DNA from: JAWXUE01 sp044432925
GTDB lineage: Bacteria; Bacillota_I; Bacilli_A; Acholeplasmatales; Anaeroplasmataceae
Assembly (NCBI GenBank): GCA_044432925.1
Contig: JAWXUE010000026.1
Span: 1 to 18,999 of the forward strand
Direction of reading: 5' to 3'
Length of the DNA: 18,999 bases
Shown here: one piece after another, positions 1 to 5,843 of the stretch
Layout: each line of letters starts with the position of its first letter
How positions within the stretch are numbered: the first letter of the stretch is position 1
The notes under the pieces: model-generated
Database searches by the model: none
Told to the model about the DNA's origin: nothing
What the model saw: the letters and a program-made list of their open reading frames with translations, nothing else
Program-made: the position numbers and the translations under genes

Positions 1-174
1 AGTATCAATATATTTTGAATTAAGTTTTCCATTAACTCTATTTCTTAAATATAAATACTTATTTCCTTTTGATTCTTTTATTTCAACTGTACCACTATAA
101 CTAAGATGTTTTAATTTAGAGTTAAGTTCTGCTTTAAGTCTTAACAAATCTTGTATTTTTTCGAAGTTATTCAT
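1..174 (-). CDS. Fic-family protein, N-terminal part (copy A, runs off the window)
   Basis: This is the first 58 codons of a second Fic gene, cut by the window edge. It aligns without gaps to the start of the complete fic gene at 2624-3568 (offset 3394), with four differences in 174 bases. One of these changes Phe10 to Leu. Only the N-terminal basic/aromatic region is visible (SYSGTVEIKES, LYLRNRVNGK), so nothing can be said about the catalytic motif of this copy. The ATG at 174 follows a purine-rich GAAAGGA ribosome site in a leader shared with copy B. It lies about 100 bases downstream of the frameshifted AbiEi gene on the same strand, with an inverted-repeat promoter between them. Confidence 0.85.
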   Translation of the reverse strand, partial: MNNFEKIQDLLRLKAELNSKLKHLSYSGTVEIKESKGNKYLYLRNRVNGKLNSKYIDT

Positions 175-193
175 TTTATCATTCCTTTCATCA

Positions 194-244
194 AAAAATA
201 GGGAACTTTTTATAATTTTATTATACCATAAGTTCCCTATTTTT
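194..244 (-). promoter_or_regulatory. fic copy A promoter with 15-bp inverted-repeat operator
   Basis: A perfect 15-bp inverted repeat (AAAAATAGGGAACTT at 194-208, complement at 230-244) is separated by 21 bases. On the minus strand the spacer contains an extended -10, TGGTATAAT (228-220). The upstream arm covers the -35/spacer region and the downstream arm covers roughly +5 to +20 of the expected transcript. This is the geometry of a repressor operator rather than a terminator: the loop is long and the promoter lies inside it. The arms and spacer length are identical in copy B (3592-3642). Which protein binds is unknown; AbiEi-type winged-helix proteins are a reasonable guess. Confidence 0.65.
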
Positions 245-275
245 AAAAGTTTTAAATTTTTTTAAAAGTTATCTG

Positions 276-659
276 TCATAATAAAATACTTAAGTAATCA
301 AAAACTTTATCATATACACCTAACTTTTTTGCATATAATCTTAGTTTCGAAATATCTTTATCCTTCCTTTTAATATAAACTCTTAGAGTTTTTTTTACTT
401 GTTCTTCATCTAACTTAGTTCTAAACTTAATTAAATCACATATACATCTTTCTACATCATAAATCTTTATAGTATTTCCAAGATTTGTTTCAACTAGTGT
501 AACACCTACTTCAAACACATCCTTAGAACAAACAAATACATTATATTTTTTTCTAATTTCGACATTGTAATCTCTAGGTGTTGTTATAGTATACATATTA
601 GGAATTAATTCAGTTAAGCCATGAAAATATAAAGCTGTGAAATGCGAAAAAATTACTTT
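276..659 (-). pseudogene. AbiEi-type antitoxin, C-terminal part (downstream of frameshift)
   Basis: This is the second piece of a type IV antitoxin of the AbiEi family. The frame that is open from 659 reads KVIFSHFTALYFHGLTE, then TITTPRDYN, then a conserved ERCICDLI and a Lys-rich KDKDISKLRLYAKKL near the end. All of these are recognisable AbiEi-family signatures. Its first ATG (596) lies inside the domain and has no ribosome site, so it is not an independent gene. It continues the piece at 653-1021 if one A is restored in the A5 run at 657-661. The joined protein would be about 248 residues. It ends with TGA about 100 bases before fic copy A; no AbiEii nucleotidyltransferase toxin follows. 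Confidence 0.8.
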
Positions 660-1021
660 TTATATTTTAATTGTAAATTAAAGAAATCATCTTTTAACGA
701 ATTCTTATGTAAATAAATTCCATTACTTATTTTTTCAAAATTGAACTTATTAACATAGATACTAATGTAAGTTCTTGGTATATTAATAATTTTAAAATAT
801 TTTACGATTAAGTAGCCATTGTTTACACTAGTAAATAAATTAATAAAGTTAAAATAAAATTCTTGTTTATTATCTACGTTCTTTCTAATAAATTCTTCAA
901 TACCACCTGTATCATCATTAATAACTTTCTTTAGTACTATTTCTAAATTTAGTTGATTAGAACACAAAAATTCATTACTAATTAAACTTTCATACATTTT
1001 TATATATAAATTATTATCCAT
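653..1021 (-). pseudogene. AbiEi-type antitoxin, N-terminal part (upstream of frameshift)
   Basis: This piece encodes 122 residues. The first 60 or so are not recognisable. Residues about 65-120 resemble the winged-helix DNA-binding part of AbiEi antitoxins (NNGYLIVKYFKIINIPRTYI, then SNGIYLHKNSLKDDFFNLQLKYKK). The frame stops at TAA (655-653) just after an A5 run, while the rest of the protein continues in another frame from 659. One missing A explains everything. AbiEi proteins usually repress their own promoter by binding inverted repeats and antagonise AbiEii. A good ribosome site (AGAGGTGGG) precedes the ATG. This may be a true pseudogene, a sequencing error in a homopolymer, or transcript slippage. 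Confidence 0.8.
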
Positions 1022-1085
1022 ATTCCCACCTCTTTACATCTACACCACAATTTTATCATTTGTTTGTATAAAGAATAAATAAAAA

Positions 1086-1138
1086 TACTTGTAATTTTAT
1101 GTAATGAAATTTCACCTTCAATTATATTATTACAAGTA
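1086..1138. promoter_or_regulatory. 10-bp inverted repeat upstream of AbiEi gene
   Basis: TACTTGTAAT (1086-1095) and its exact complement (1129-1138) are separated by 33 bases, between the lipoprotein stop and the AbiEi start. A TATAAT on the minus strand (1126-1121) lies inside. AbiEi family members are known to bind inverted repeats in their own promoters, so this could be such an operator. Alternatively, the downstream arm is followed by TTTTTATTT on the minus strand and could be a long-loop terminator for the lipoprotein gene. I cannot separate these by eye. Confidence 0.35.
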
Positions 1139-1162
1139 CTAATTATTTTACTATTAAATTTC

Positions 1163-1936
1163 TTATTTTAAATTATTTCTTGACCACTTAGCATAAAGAT
1201 AAAGTCCTTCATATGAATTATGAACCTTATCACTAATAATTATTTCTTTTCCAGTAATGTCACTTTCAAAATCCCATTTATTTAAACACTGTTCTTCTTT
1301 ATACCAACCTTCAAATGTGTAACCATCTCTTTGTGGTATTGGTGGTATAAATGTTATTATACTTTCATTATAACTATCTACCCAATAGTATCCTTCATTT
1401 TCACTATTATCATAATTATACATATATGATACATTAGCTATTTTATTTGGGCTATCATATTGATAAGGTTTTTCAATTTTTTCTTTATAATAATTATATC
1501 CATAAATAACGCCTTCTGATGTTGATACTCTTCTAAAGGAAGCACTTAAATTCCAATATACATTAAATGTAGTTTGTAAGTTTATTACTTCTCCTCGCAT
1601 AAGATCCTCTTTGGGGGAATTAACAAAAAATAGTTTTTCTAAATTATCACTTCCGAAATCCCCAACGTAATCGGTATACCACATGGACCAATTAATTTTA
1701 TATCCAATACCATAAACAGTTATTCCATCTATTTCTTCTGGATATATTAAAGTAGTTTGTTCTTTACCTAATTCTGTTAGTTCTAATAGATAAGCTTTTT
1801 TAGTTCCATCTTTTTCTGTTTTAACAGCATATTTATAATAGCCACTTTCATATTCAGGGTAACGATCTCTTGAATTACAACCTGATATTGTTAGGGCGGT
1901 TGCTATTAATAACATAATAGAAAATAATTTTTTCAT
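1163..1936 (-). CDS. Lipoprotein with C-terminal Listeria-Bacteroides (Flg_new/InlB B-type) repeat
   Basis: This 257-residue secreted lipoprotein has a lysine start (MKKLFS), a hydrophobic stretch and a lipobox LTISGC. Cleavage there would leave Cys20 as the lipidated residue. The middle (about 30-180) is Tyr/Glu-rich and not recognised. The C-terminus (about 195-254) carries one Listeria-Bacteroides repeat: PPIPQRDGYTFEGWY, then LYLYAKW. This beta-grasp module is common in surface proteins of gut Firmicutes, so a surface-exposed, possibly adhesive role is inferred. The ATG at 1936 is chosen because AAGGAG lies 8 bases upstream; an in-frame GTG nine bases earlier overlaps that ribosome site. 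The gene sits in the segment present in repeat copy A and absent from copy B. Confidence 0.75.
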   Translation of the reverse strand: MKKLFSIMLLIATALTISGCNSRDRYPEYESGYYKYAVKTEKDGTKKAYLLELTELGKEQTTLIYPEEIDGITVYGIGYKINWSMWYTDYVGDFGSDNLEKLFFVNSPKEDLMRGEVINLQTTFNVYWNLSASFRRVSTSEGVIYGYNYYKEKIEKPYQYDSPNKIANVSYMYNYDNSENEGYYWVDSYNESIITFIPPIPQRDGYTFEGWYKEEQCLNKWDFESDITGKEIIISDKVHNSYEGLYLYAKWSRNNLK

Positions 1937-2186
1937 TTGAATCACTCCTTAGTCTTTTTTTACAAATATTTAATACGATTTGATTCTTATTAATAATGAT
2001 ATTTATATTTTATTATAAACTCGTAAGTCGACTAACTTTGTTAGACCCTCTTCAATAATATTATACAATATATTGAAGAATTTTCCAACAATACTATATT
2101 AAATTCATTAATAATAATATAGTTATAATTATTAAAAATCTATATCTAAAAATGTTAAAATAATTTCAATTTCTCTTAAAATTAAA

Positions 2187-2212
2187 AAAAGAGCCGTTTT
2201 TTCGGTCCTTTT
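2187..2212 (+). terminator. Weak hairpin directly before the catalase remnant
   Basis: AAAAGAGCCG, a T6 loop and CGGTCCTTTT can form an imperfect 10-bp stem (one A-C mismatch, one G-T pair) followed by T residues. It abuts the ATG at 2213, where a ribosome site would be expected and none is seen. This supports the downstream reading frame being an untranslated remnant. Confidence 0.35.
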
Positions 2213-2521
2213 ATGAAGAAAATGTGTAGGCAAATGAAACTCACCCCTCACGGTATGAACTTCTTCCCAACTGACGCAGCAGGAACACCATTTAGTGCAA
2301 GTGTATTTGCTGTAACGGGAGATTATATAGCTGATTTAAATGAAGATTTAGCAGCTGAATCTAAAGCTAGAGTAACATATGAACATTTAATGACATTGAC
2401 TGATGATCCAGGAGTTTTAAAAGTATTATCATTTTTAAGAGAAAGAGAAATAGTTCACTATCAAAGATTTGGTGAATTGTTAAATAAGTATTATAAATTA
2501 CAAGATGAAGGCAAACTATAA
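2213..2521 (+). pseudogene. cotJC: CotJC / manganese-catalase C-terminal remnant (copy A)
   Basis: From about residue 13 onward this 102-residue frame matches the C-terminal half of the spore-coat protein CotJC and related manganese catalases: HGMNFFPTDAAGTPF, GDYIADLNEDLAAESKAR, LTDDPGVLKVLSFLREREIVHYQRFGE. It retains Glu of DLAAES and His of EIVHYQRF, the likely equivalents of the second-half metal ligands. The N-terminal half of the four-helix bundle, with the other ligands, is missing, so a working dimanganese site is not expected. The ATG has no ribosome site and follows a hairpin. The first 12 residues do not resemble the family. A terminator follows. This is best read as a truncated relic, repeated at 3779-4020. 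Confidence 0.75.
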
Positions 2522-2533
2522 AGTTTGTTTTTT
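2512..2533 (+). terminator. Hairpin terminator after catalase remnant (copy A)
   Basis: CAAACT, loop ATAA, AGTTTG, then T6. The same hairpin is kept in copy B at 4011-4031. Confidence 0.6.
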
Positions 2534-2623
2534 ATTTATATATTCTTTTATTACATATTTATTATATACATAACATTACATGGTCATTTCATAATTTGAG
2601 GTTTTTAGAAATTAATTTAATAA

Positions 2624-3568
2624 TTATTCGAATTTTGACCAACAATAATCAATCATAAATTTAGATATATTATTAAAAGAATTTTCTTTATCTTCATAAT
2701 ATAAAACTAACAACTTTTTAAAGTCAGGTACTTTGTCAAATGGTACTACTATAATACCCATACCTTTAGATATTAAAAAGTGATTTGCAAAAATAATTGA
2801 TGCTCTTTTATTTCCATCAATAAATATTTGCTTTTTCATACAATATAAACATAATTTAATTGCTATATAAATATCTTCTTCATCACTTGATAATATTTCA
2901 TTTATCTCTTCAATAACAATTGCTTCTAAAGGAATATCCGGTACATAAGTAGTACCACCTATTCTAACAGGTACATTTCTGATTTTACCACCATTTTGAT
3001 ATAAACCTTCATTAATCAATTTAGTTATATGACATAAAATATGATAATGTGAATTAGATGAAATAACATCTTTGTCTAAAATAAAATCCCAAGAATGTTT
3101 TAAATTTAATATTTTTAATACATCCTCAACATTCATATTGTTTATCTTACCGCGTTCTATTATAGTTTCAGTATCAGGAAAAGTTGTTGCTATACCTTCT
3201 AAAATAGCTTGATCATAAATTAGATTCTTAAGATTCGCTCTAGCGAAATCTAGATTTAATAATACTTCTTTAGGTAAATCAGATTGAAAATAATCTAATT
3301 GAATTAACTCTTTTTCTATTTTTTTTATATTTTTTTTTATTTCTTTAGCTTCTTTAGTTACTTTTAAAAGTAATAAATATAAATCATCAGTATAAGTATC
3401 AATATATTTTGAATTAAGTTTTCCATTAACTCTATTTCTTAAATATAAATACTTATTTCCTTTTGATTCTTTTATCTCAACAGTACCACTATAACTAAGA
3501 TGTTTTAATTTAGAGTTAAGTTCTGCTTTAAGTCTTAAGAAATCTTGTATTTTTTCAAAGTTATTCAT
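2624..3568 (-). CDS. Fic/DOC-family protein with Gln in place of the catalytic His (copy B)
   Basis: This complete 314-residue Fic protein has three parts. Residues 1-100 form a basic/aromatic region (SYSGTVEIKES) and a Lys/Glu-rich helix. Residues 120-140 carry ILEGIATTFPDTETII, which resembles the class II inhibitory helix (Glu124 of the E-G pair is kept, the usual Ser is not). Residues 160-300 form the Fic core: HYHILCHITKLINEG, the flap VRIGGTTYVPDIP, then KKQIFIDGNKRAS. Fic enzymes usually read HxFx(D/E)GN(G/K)R, with His as catalytic base for AMP transfer. Here that position is Gln247, while Phe249, Asp251, Gly252, Asn253, Lys254 and Arg255 remain. Nucleotide binding is plausible and standard AMPylation doubtful. 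The role is unknown. The gene is monocistronic, with an operator-like promoter. Confidence 0.85.
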   Translation of the reverse strand: MNNFEKIQDFLRLKAELNSKLKHLSYSGTVEIKESKGNKYLYLRNRVNGKLNSKYIDTYTDDLYLLLLKVTKEAKEIKKNIKKIEKELIQLDYFQSDLPKEVLLNLDFARANLKNLIYDQAILEGIATTFPDTETIIERGKINNMNVEDVLKILNLKHSWDFILDKDVISSNSHYHILCHITKLINEGLYQNGGKIRNVPVRIGGTTYVPDIPLEAIVIEEINEILSSDEEDIYIAIKLCLYCMKKQIFIDGNKRASIIFANHFLISKGMGIIVVPFDKVPDFKKLLVLYYEDKENSFNNISKFMIDYCWSKFE

Positions 3569-3591
3569 TTTATCATTCCTTTCATCAAAAT

Positions 3592-3642
3592 AAAAATAGG
3601 GAACTTTTTACAATTTTATTATATCATAAGTTCCCTATTTTT
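3592..3642 (-). promoter_or_regulatory. fic copy B promoter with 15-bp inverted-repeat operator
   Basis: AAAAATAGGGAACTT (3592-3606) and its exact complement (3628-3642) are again 21 bases apart. The minus strand between them has an extended -10, TGATATAAT (3626-3618). Relative to copy A both arms are unchanged, while two spacer bases differ. Transcription should start near 3611 and run into fic at 3568. Confidence 0.65.
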
Positions 3643-3778
3643 AAAAGAGGTTAAATTGTTATTTTTTAATTTATTTCACTATCACTATTTATATTTTATT
3701 ATAAACTCTTATAGCATGACTAACATTGTTAGACCATCTTCACTAATATTATACAATATATTGAATGATATTCATACA

Positions 3779-4020
3779 GATTCATAAGGTACTGCGTTTA
3801 ACGTAAGTGTATTTGCTGTAACAGGAGATTATATAGCTGATTTAAATGAAGATTTAGCTGCTGAATCTAAAGATAGAGTAACATATGAACACTTAATGAC
3901 AGTGACTATACTCCAGGAGTTTTAAAAGTATTATCATTTTTAAGAAAATAGTTCACTATCAAAGATTTGATGAATTGTTAAATAAGTATTATTAATTTAC
4001 AAGATGAAGGCAAACTATAA
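3779..4020 (+). pseudogene. cotJC: CotJC / manganese-catalase remnant (copy B, frameshifted)
   Basis: This is a second, more degraded copy of the C-terminal catalase remnant. The stretch encoding FAVTGDYIADLNEDLAAES is intact. The frame is then broken by a small indel where copy A reads TDDPGV and by a deletion of about seven bases within the region encoding LREREI. It has no start codon or ribosome site. Together with the preceding spacer it fills the gap between fic and the membrane-protein gene at 4163. Confidence 0.75.
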
Positions 4021-4031
4021 AGTTTGTTTTT
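4011..4031 (+). terminator. Hairpin terminator after catalase remnant (copy B)
   Basis: CAAACT, loop ATAA, AGTTTG, then T5. It is identical in the stem to the copy A terminator at 2512-2533. Confidence 0.55.
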
Positions 4032-4114
4032 AGAAAAAATGCTTTAAATAAGGGATTTTTTTGAATTTATATTATATTGATTTTTATTGTATAACTACTA
4101 TTATATAAAACTCA

Positions 4115-4142
4115 TTTACATAAATAGTAAATATGTTATAAT
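4115..4142 (+). promoter_or_regulatory. Sigma-A type promoter for the 4163-bioY pair
   Basis: TTTACA (4115-4120), a 16-base spacer, and an extended -10 TGTTATAAT whose TATAAT is at 4137-4142. The expected leader is only about 14 bases, just enough for the AAGGAG ribosome site, so no riboswitch fits in front of these genes. Confidence 0.55.
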
Positions 4143-4162
4143 ATATTTAAGGAGATGGTACT

Positions 4163-4729
4163 ATGAAAAAAGATTTCAAACCAATATTACTTGTTCTATT
4201 AATAATACTTACAATAATACCTTTTGCTAATTTACTATCTACTAAGTCTAAAAAGAATGCTTCTACTACTGAGGTTACGGGTACTATTACAAATTGTATA
4301 TATGATGCTACAACTGAGGAAGGATTTTCGATGATTACATATGAATATGACTTAACAGTAACGTATGTATGGAAAGGACAAACATATACAGTTTTAGTAG
4401 AGGAAGAATCCATTTTACTAAAAGATTATATTGGTGATAAACGTTACTTTATCATTGATATAAATACAGGAGTTGAATATGTTGCTTCTTATACTAGTTT
4501 TGAAAAATTTTTATTACAAATGTTAATCATAACTCCTTTCACAATAATTGGTATAGGAATTATTTTAACAATTTATAGAATAAATCGTATGCAACAAGGT
4601 AATCTTAGAATGGGGTATAATAAGAGTGCTAGTGTATATGATATTAGACATGGAAAAAATCTTAATTACGAAACTCAATTGATAATGGAAAAAGAATTAG
4701 AAAGGAATAAAAATGAAAATAACGACTAA
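4163..4729 (+). CDS. Two-pass membrane protein of unknown function (DUF3592-like layout)
   Basis: This 188-residue protein has one hydrophobic segment at about 7-25 and another at about 116-138. Between them is an extracellular domain with a beta-rich pattern (TEVTGTITNCIYD, YDLTVTYVWKGQTYTV, RYFIIDINTG). The tail is charged and Asn/Glu-rich. The TM-beta domain-TM layout and the 'typed value' pattern recall DUF3592-type proteins, but I do not recognise it firmly. The start is certain (AAGGAG, 7 bases, ATG). The end overlaps the start of bioY by 17 bases, so the two are very likely co-translated. A link to biotin uptake is only inferred from that overlap. Confidence 0.75.
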   Translation: MKKDFKPILLVLLIILTIIPFANLLSTKSKKNASTTEVTGTITNCIYDATTEEGFSMITYEYDLTVTYVWKGQTYTVLVEEESILLKDYIGDKRYFIIDINTGVEYVASYTSFEKFLLQMLIITPFTIIGIGIILTIYRINRMQQGNLRMGYNKSASVYDIRHGKNLNYETQLIMEKELERNKNENND

Positions 4730-5228
4730 AGACTTATCTTTAATGGCTATATTATTAGCAATTTTAATTGTTTGTTCTAAAATTAGTTTCCCTATTGGTT
4801 TAATTTCTGTTACACTACAAACTTTTGCTGTTGCAATTTTATCTTACATATTAGGTGTAAAGCGTAGTTTAATAACAATTTCTACTTATATCATTATTGG
4901 ATTAATAGGAATACCTGTTTTTAGTACTGGCGGTGGATTTAGTTACATACTTACTCCTTCTTTCGGATTTATAATTGGATTTATTCCTTTTAGTATCATC
5001 TTAATAAAAATTAAAAATTTTATAATATCATTAAGTAGTTTAATTCTATTATATTTAATAGGCGCTGTTTATATGGTTTTAATATTAACTTTATACTTAG
5101 GTAGAGATGTAACTTTTATCTATGTATTAGAAGTTGCTGTAATACCTTTTATAATAAAAGATATAATAAGTATTATCTTAGCAAAATTCATTTATACTAG
5201 AATAAAAGATAATCAATATATAAAATAA
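4713..5228 (+). CDS. bioY: Biotin transporter BioY (ECF substrate-binding subunit)
   Basis: This 171-residue integral membrane protein has about six hydrophobic segments. It carries the BioY pattern: VTLQTFAVAILSYILGVKR, GLIGIPVFSTGGGF, LTPSFGFIIGF. BioY binds biotin and works with the shared ECF energising module (EcfT plus two ATPases), which is not encoded here. The length is slightly under the usual 180-190. It starts inside the end of the upstream membrane-protein gene, with AGAAAGGA as ribosome site, and ends at a strong bidirectional hairpin. No biotin synthesis genes are in the window, which would fit a biotin scavenger. Confidence 0.88.
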   Translation: MKITTKDLSLMAILLAILIVCSKISFPIGLISVTLQTFAVAILSYILGVKRSLITISTYIIIGLIGIPVFSTGGGFSYILTPSFGFIIGFIPFSIILIKIKNFIISLSSLILLYLIGAVYMVLILTLYLGRDVTFIYVLEVAVIPFIIKDIISIILAKFIYTRIKDNQYIK

Positions 5229-5229
5229 A

Positions 5230-5256
5230 AATACCTAAAATTTAGGTATTTTTTTT
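5230..5256. terminator. Bidirectional terminator between bioY and the monooxygenase gene
   Basis: AATACCTAAA and TTTAGGTATT form a near-perfect hairpin followed by T8 on the plus strand. On the minus strand it directly follows the convergent gene ending at 5255, with A/T on both sides, so it can serve both. Confidence 0.75.
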
Positions 5257-5539
5257 AACATATTTGCTTCATTTCTCTAATCACAAAATTAGTTATATCA
5301 TTTTTAGTATTATTAAAATAATCTACTAAAGGTTTTGTTTTTAAATGTCTATTAATACAATCTTGATTTATCCAAATTTCATACGAATGAAAAAAAGTAG
5401 GTTCTTTATCATCTTGATAAAATTTATAAGTAATACAACCTGGTTCTCTTAGTGTTGGAGCTACTAATTTACATAACTCACCTTTAATAAAATTAACACT
5501 TTCTTTTTTACATTCTATAGTAGCAATAACTACTATCAT
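5255..5539 (-). CDS. Antibiotic biosynthesis monooxygenase (ABM/YgiN-like) family protein
   Basis: This 94-residue protein is a single dimeric alpha-beta barrel (ABM) domain. It opens with a beta strand (MIVVIATIECK), has the diagnostic PTLREPGCITYKFYQDD, then FFHSYEIWINQDCINRHLKTKPL. Family members include quinol oxygenases such as YgiN and heme-degrading enzymes; the substrate here cannot be told. It lies downstream of the PFL operon on the same strand but beyond a strong terminator. An AT-rich promoter-like stretch and a GGGG ribosome site precede its ATG, so it is probably transcribed on its own. Confidence 0.8.
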   Translation of the reverse strand: MIVVIATIECKKESVNFIKGELCKLVAPTLREPGCITYKFYQDDKEPTFFHSYEIWINQDCINRHLKTKPLVDYFNNTKNDITNFVIREMKQIC

Positions 5540-5574
5540 ATAATCATCCCCTATAATATAATATGAAAAAAATA

Positions 5575-5600
5575 AGAGATAGTTCCTGGGAACTATCTCT
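5575..5600 (-). terminator. Terminator of the PFL operon
   Basis: An 11-bp perfect stem (AGAGATAGTTC with its complement) and a four-base loop are followed on the minus strand by TTATTTTTTT. It lies 8 bases past the stop of the glycyl-radical gene. Confidence 0.85.
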
Positions 5601-5608
5601 TTAATTTA

Positions 5609-5842
5609 TTACATTTTTTCGTGCATTGTACGACTAATTACGTCATCTTGTTGTTCTTTAGATAATTTGTTAAAATTAACAGCATATCCAGAAACTCTAA
5701 TTGTTAATTGAGGATATTTTTCAGGATGAGCTTGTGCATCTAATAATGTTTCTCTATTAAAAACATTAACGTTTAAATGATGTCCACCAGCTGCTGCATA
5801 ACCATCAATCATGTTTACTAAGTTTTCTACTTTATTACTCAT
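5609..5842 (-). CDS. Stand-alone glycyl-radical domain of pyruvate formate-lyase
   Basis: These 77 residues correspond to the extreme C-terminus of PFL: DGYAAAGGHHLNVNVFNRE, AHPEKYPQLTIRVSGYAVNF, and the final QQDDVISRTMHEKM. The radical-bearing glycine is Gly52 in RVSGYAV. Unlike E. coli GrcA/YfiD (127 residues) it has no N-terminal extension. It is not a spare part, because the neighbouring PFL body lacks this domain, so the two must assemble into one active site. I chose the ATG at 5842 because AGGAAAGG lies about 9 bases upstream; an earlier ATG at 5851 directly abuts that site. The body's TAA lies between the two ATGs, so translation is probably coupled. Confidence 0.88.
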   Translation of the reverse strand: MSNKVENLVNMIDGYAAAGGHHLNVNVFNRETLLDAQAHPEKYPQLTIRVSGYAVNFNKLSKEQQDDVISRTMHEKM

Positions 5843-5843
5843 A

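Larger units (their letters stand above)
2001..2540. repeat. Duplicated block, copy A right part
   Basis: Bases 2001-2022 match 3687-3708. The similarity then continues with small differences through the TCTTCAATA-type hairpin region (2049-2079) and, after a gap, through the catalase remnant and its terminator to about 2537. It pairs with copy B at about 3687-4032. Copy A contains about 145 bases (roughly 2110-2255) that copy B lacks. Confidence 0.75.
3395..4032. repeat. Duplicated block, copy B
   Basis: This direct repeat of copy A (1-257 plus about 2001-2540) contains the fic start, the operator, a spacer and the catalase remnant. The fic part differs at 4 of 174 positions. The operator arms are identical. 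The catalase part is more diverged and carries indels. Between about 3657 and 3687 the AbiEi and lipoprotein segment of copy A (about 258-2000) is missing, so one copy gained or lost about 1.7 kb. Confidence 0.8.

Noticed and set aside
194..244. Inverted repeat as a terminator for the AbiEi gene
   Set aside because: The loop is 21 bases and contains an extended -10 promoter for the next gene, in two copies, so an operator is the better reading. A terminator function is not fully excluded.
1937..1945. GTG start for the lipoprotein, adding three residues
   Set aside because: The GTG overlaps the AAGGAG ribosome site; the ATG at 1936 has ideal spacing.
3545..3787. Plus-strand frame of 80 codons
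   Set aside because: It runs across the fic start, operator and spacer of copy B, has no ribosome site and reads as a Phe/Ile-rich string typical of A+T-rich noncoding DNA.
1..4032. Transposon or insertion sequence as the cause of the duplication
   Set aside because: No transposase, terminal inverted repeats or target-site duplication could be found at the block edges.
4033..4162. Biotin or other riboswitch in front of the membrane protein-bioY pair
   Set aside because: The predicted transcript leader is about 14 bases, too short for an aptamer, and no BirA-like operator was seen.
4147..4413. Minus-strand frame of 88 codons
   Set aside because: It lies opposite the clearly coding membrane-protein gene at 4163-4729 and would end inside that gene's leader.
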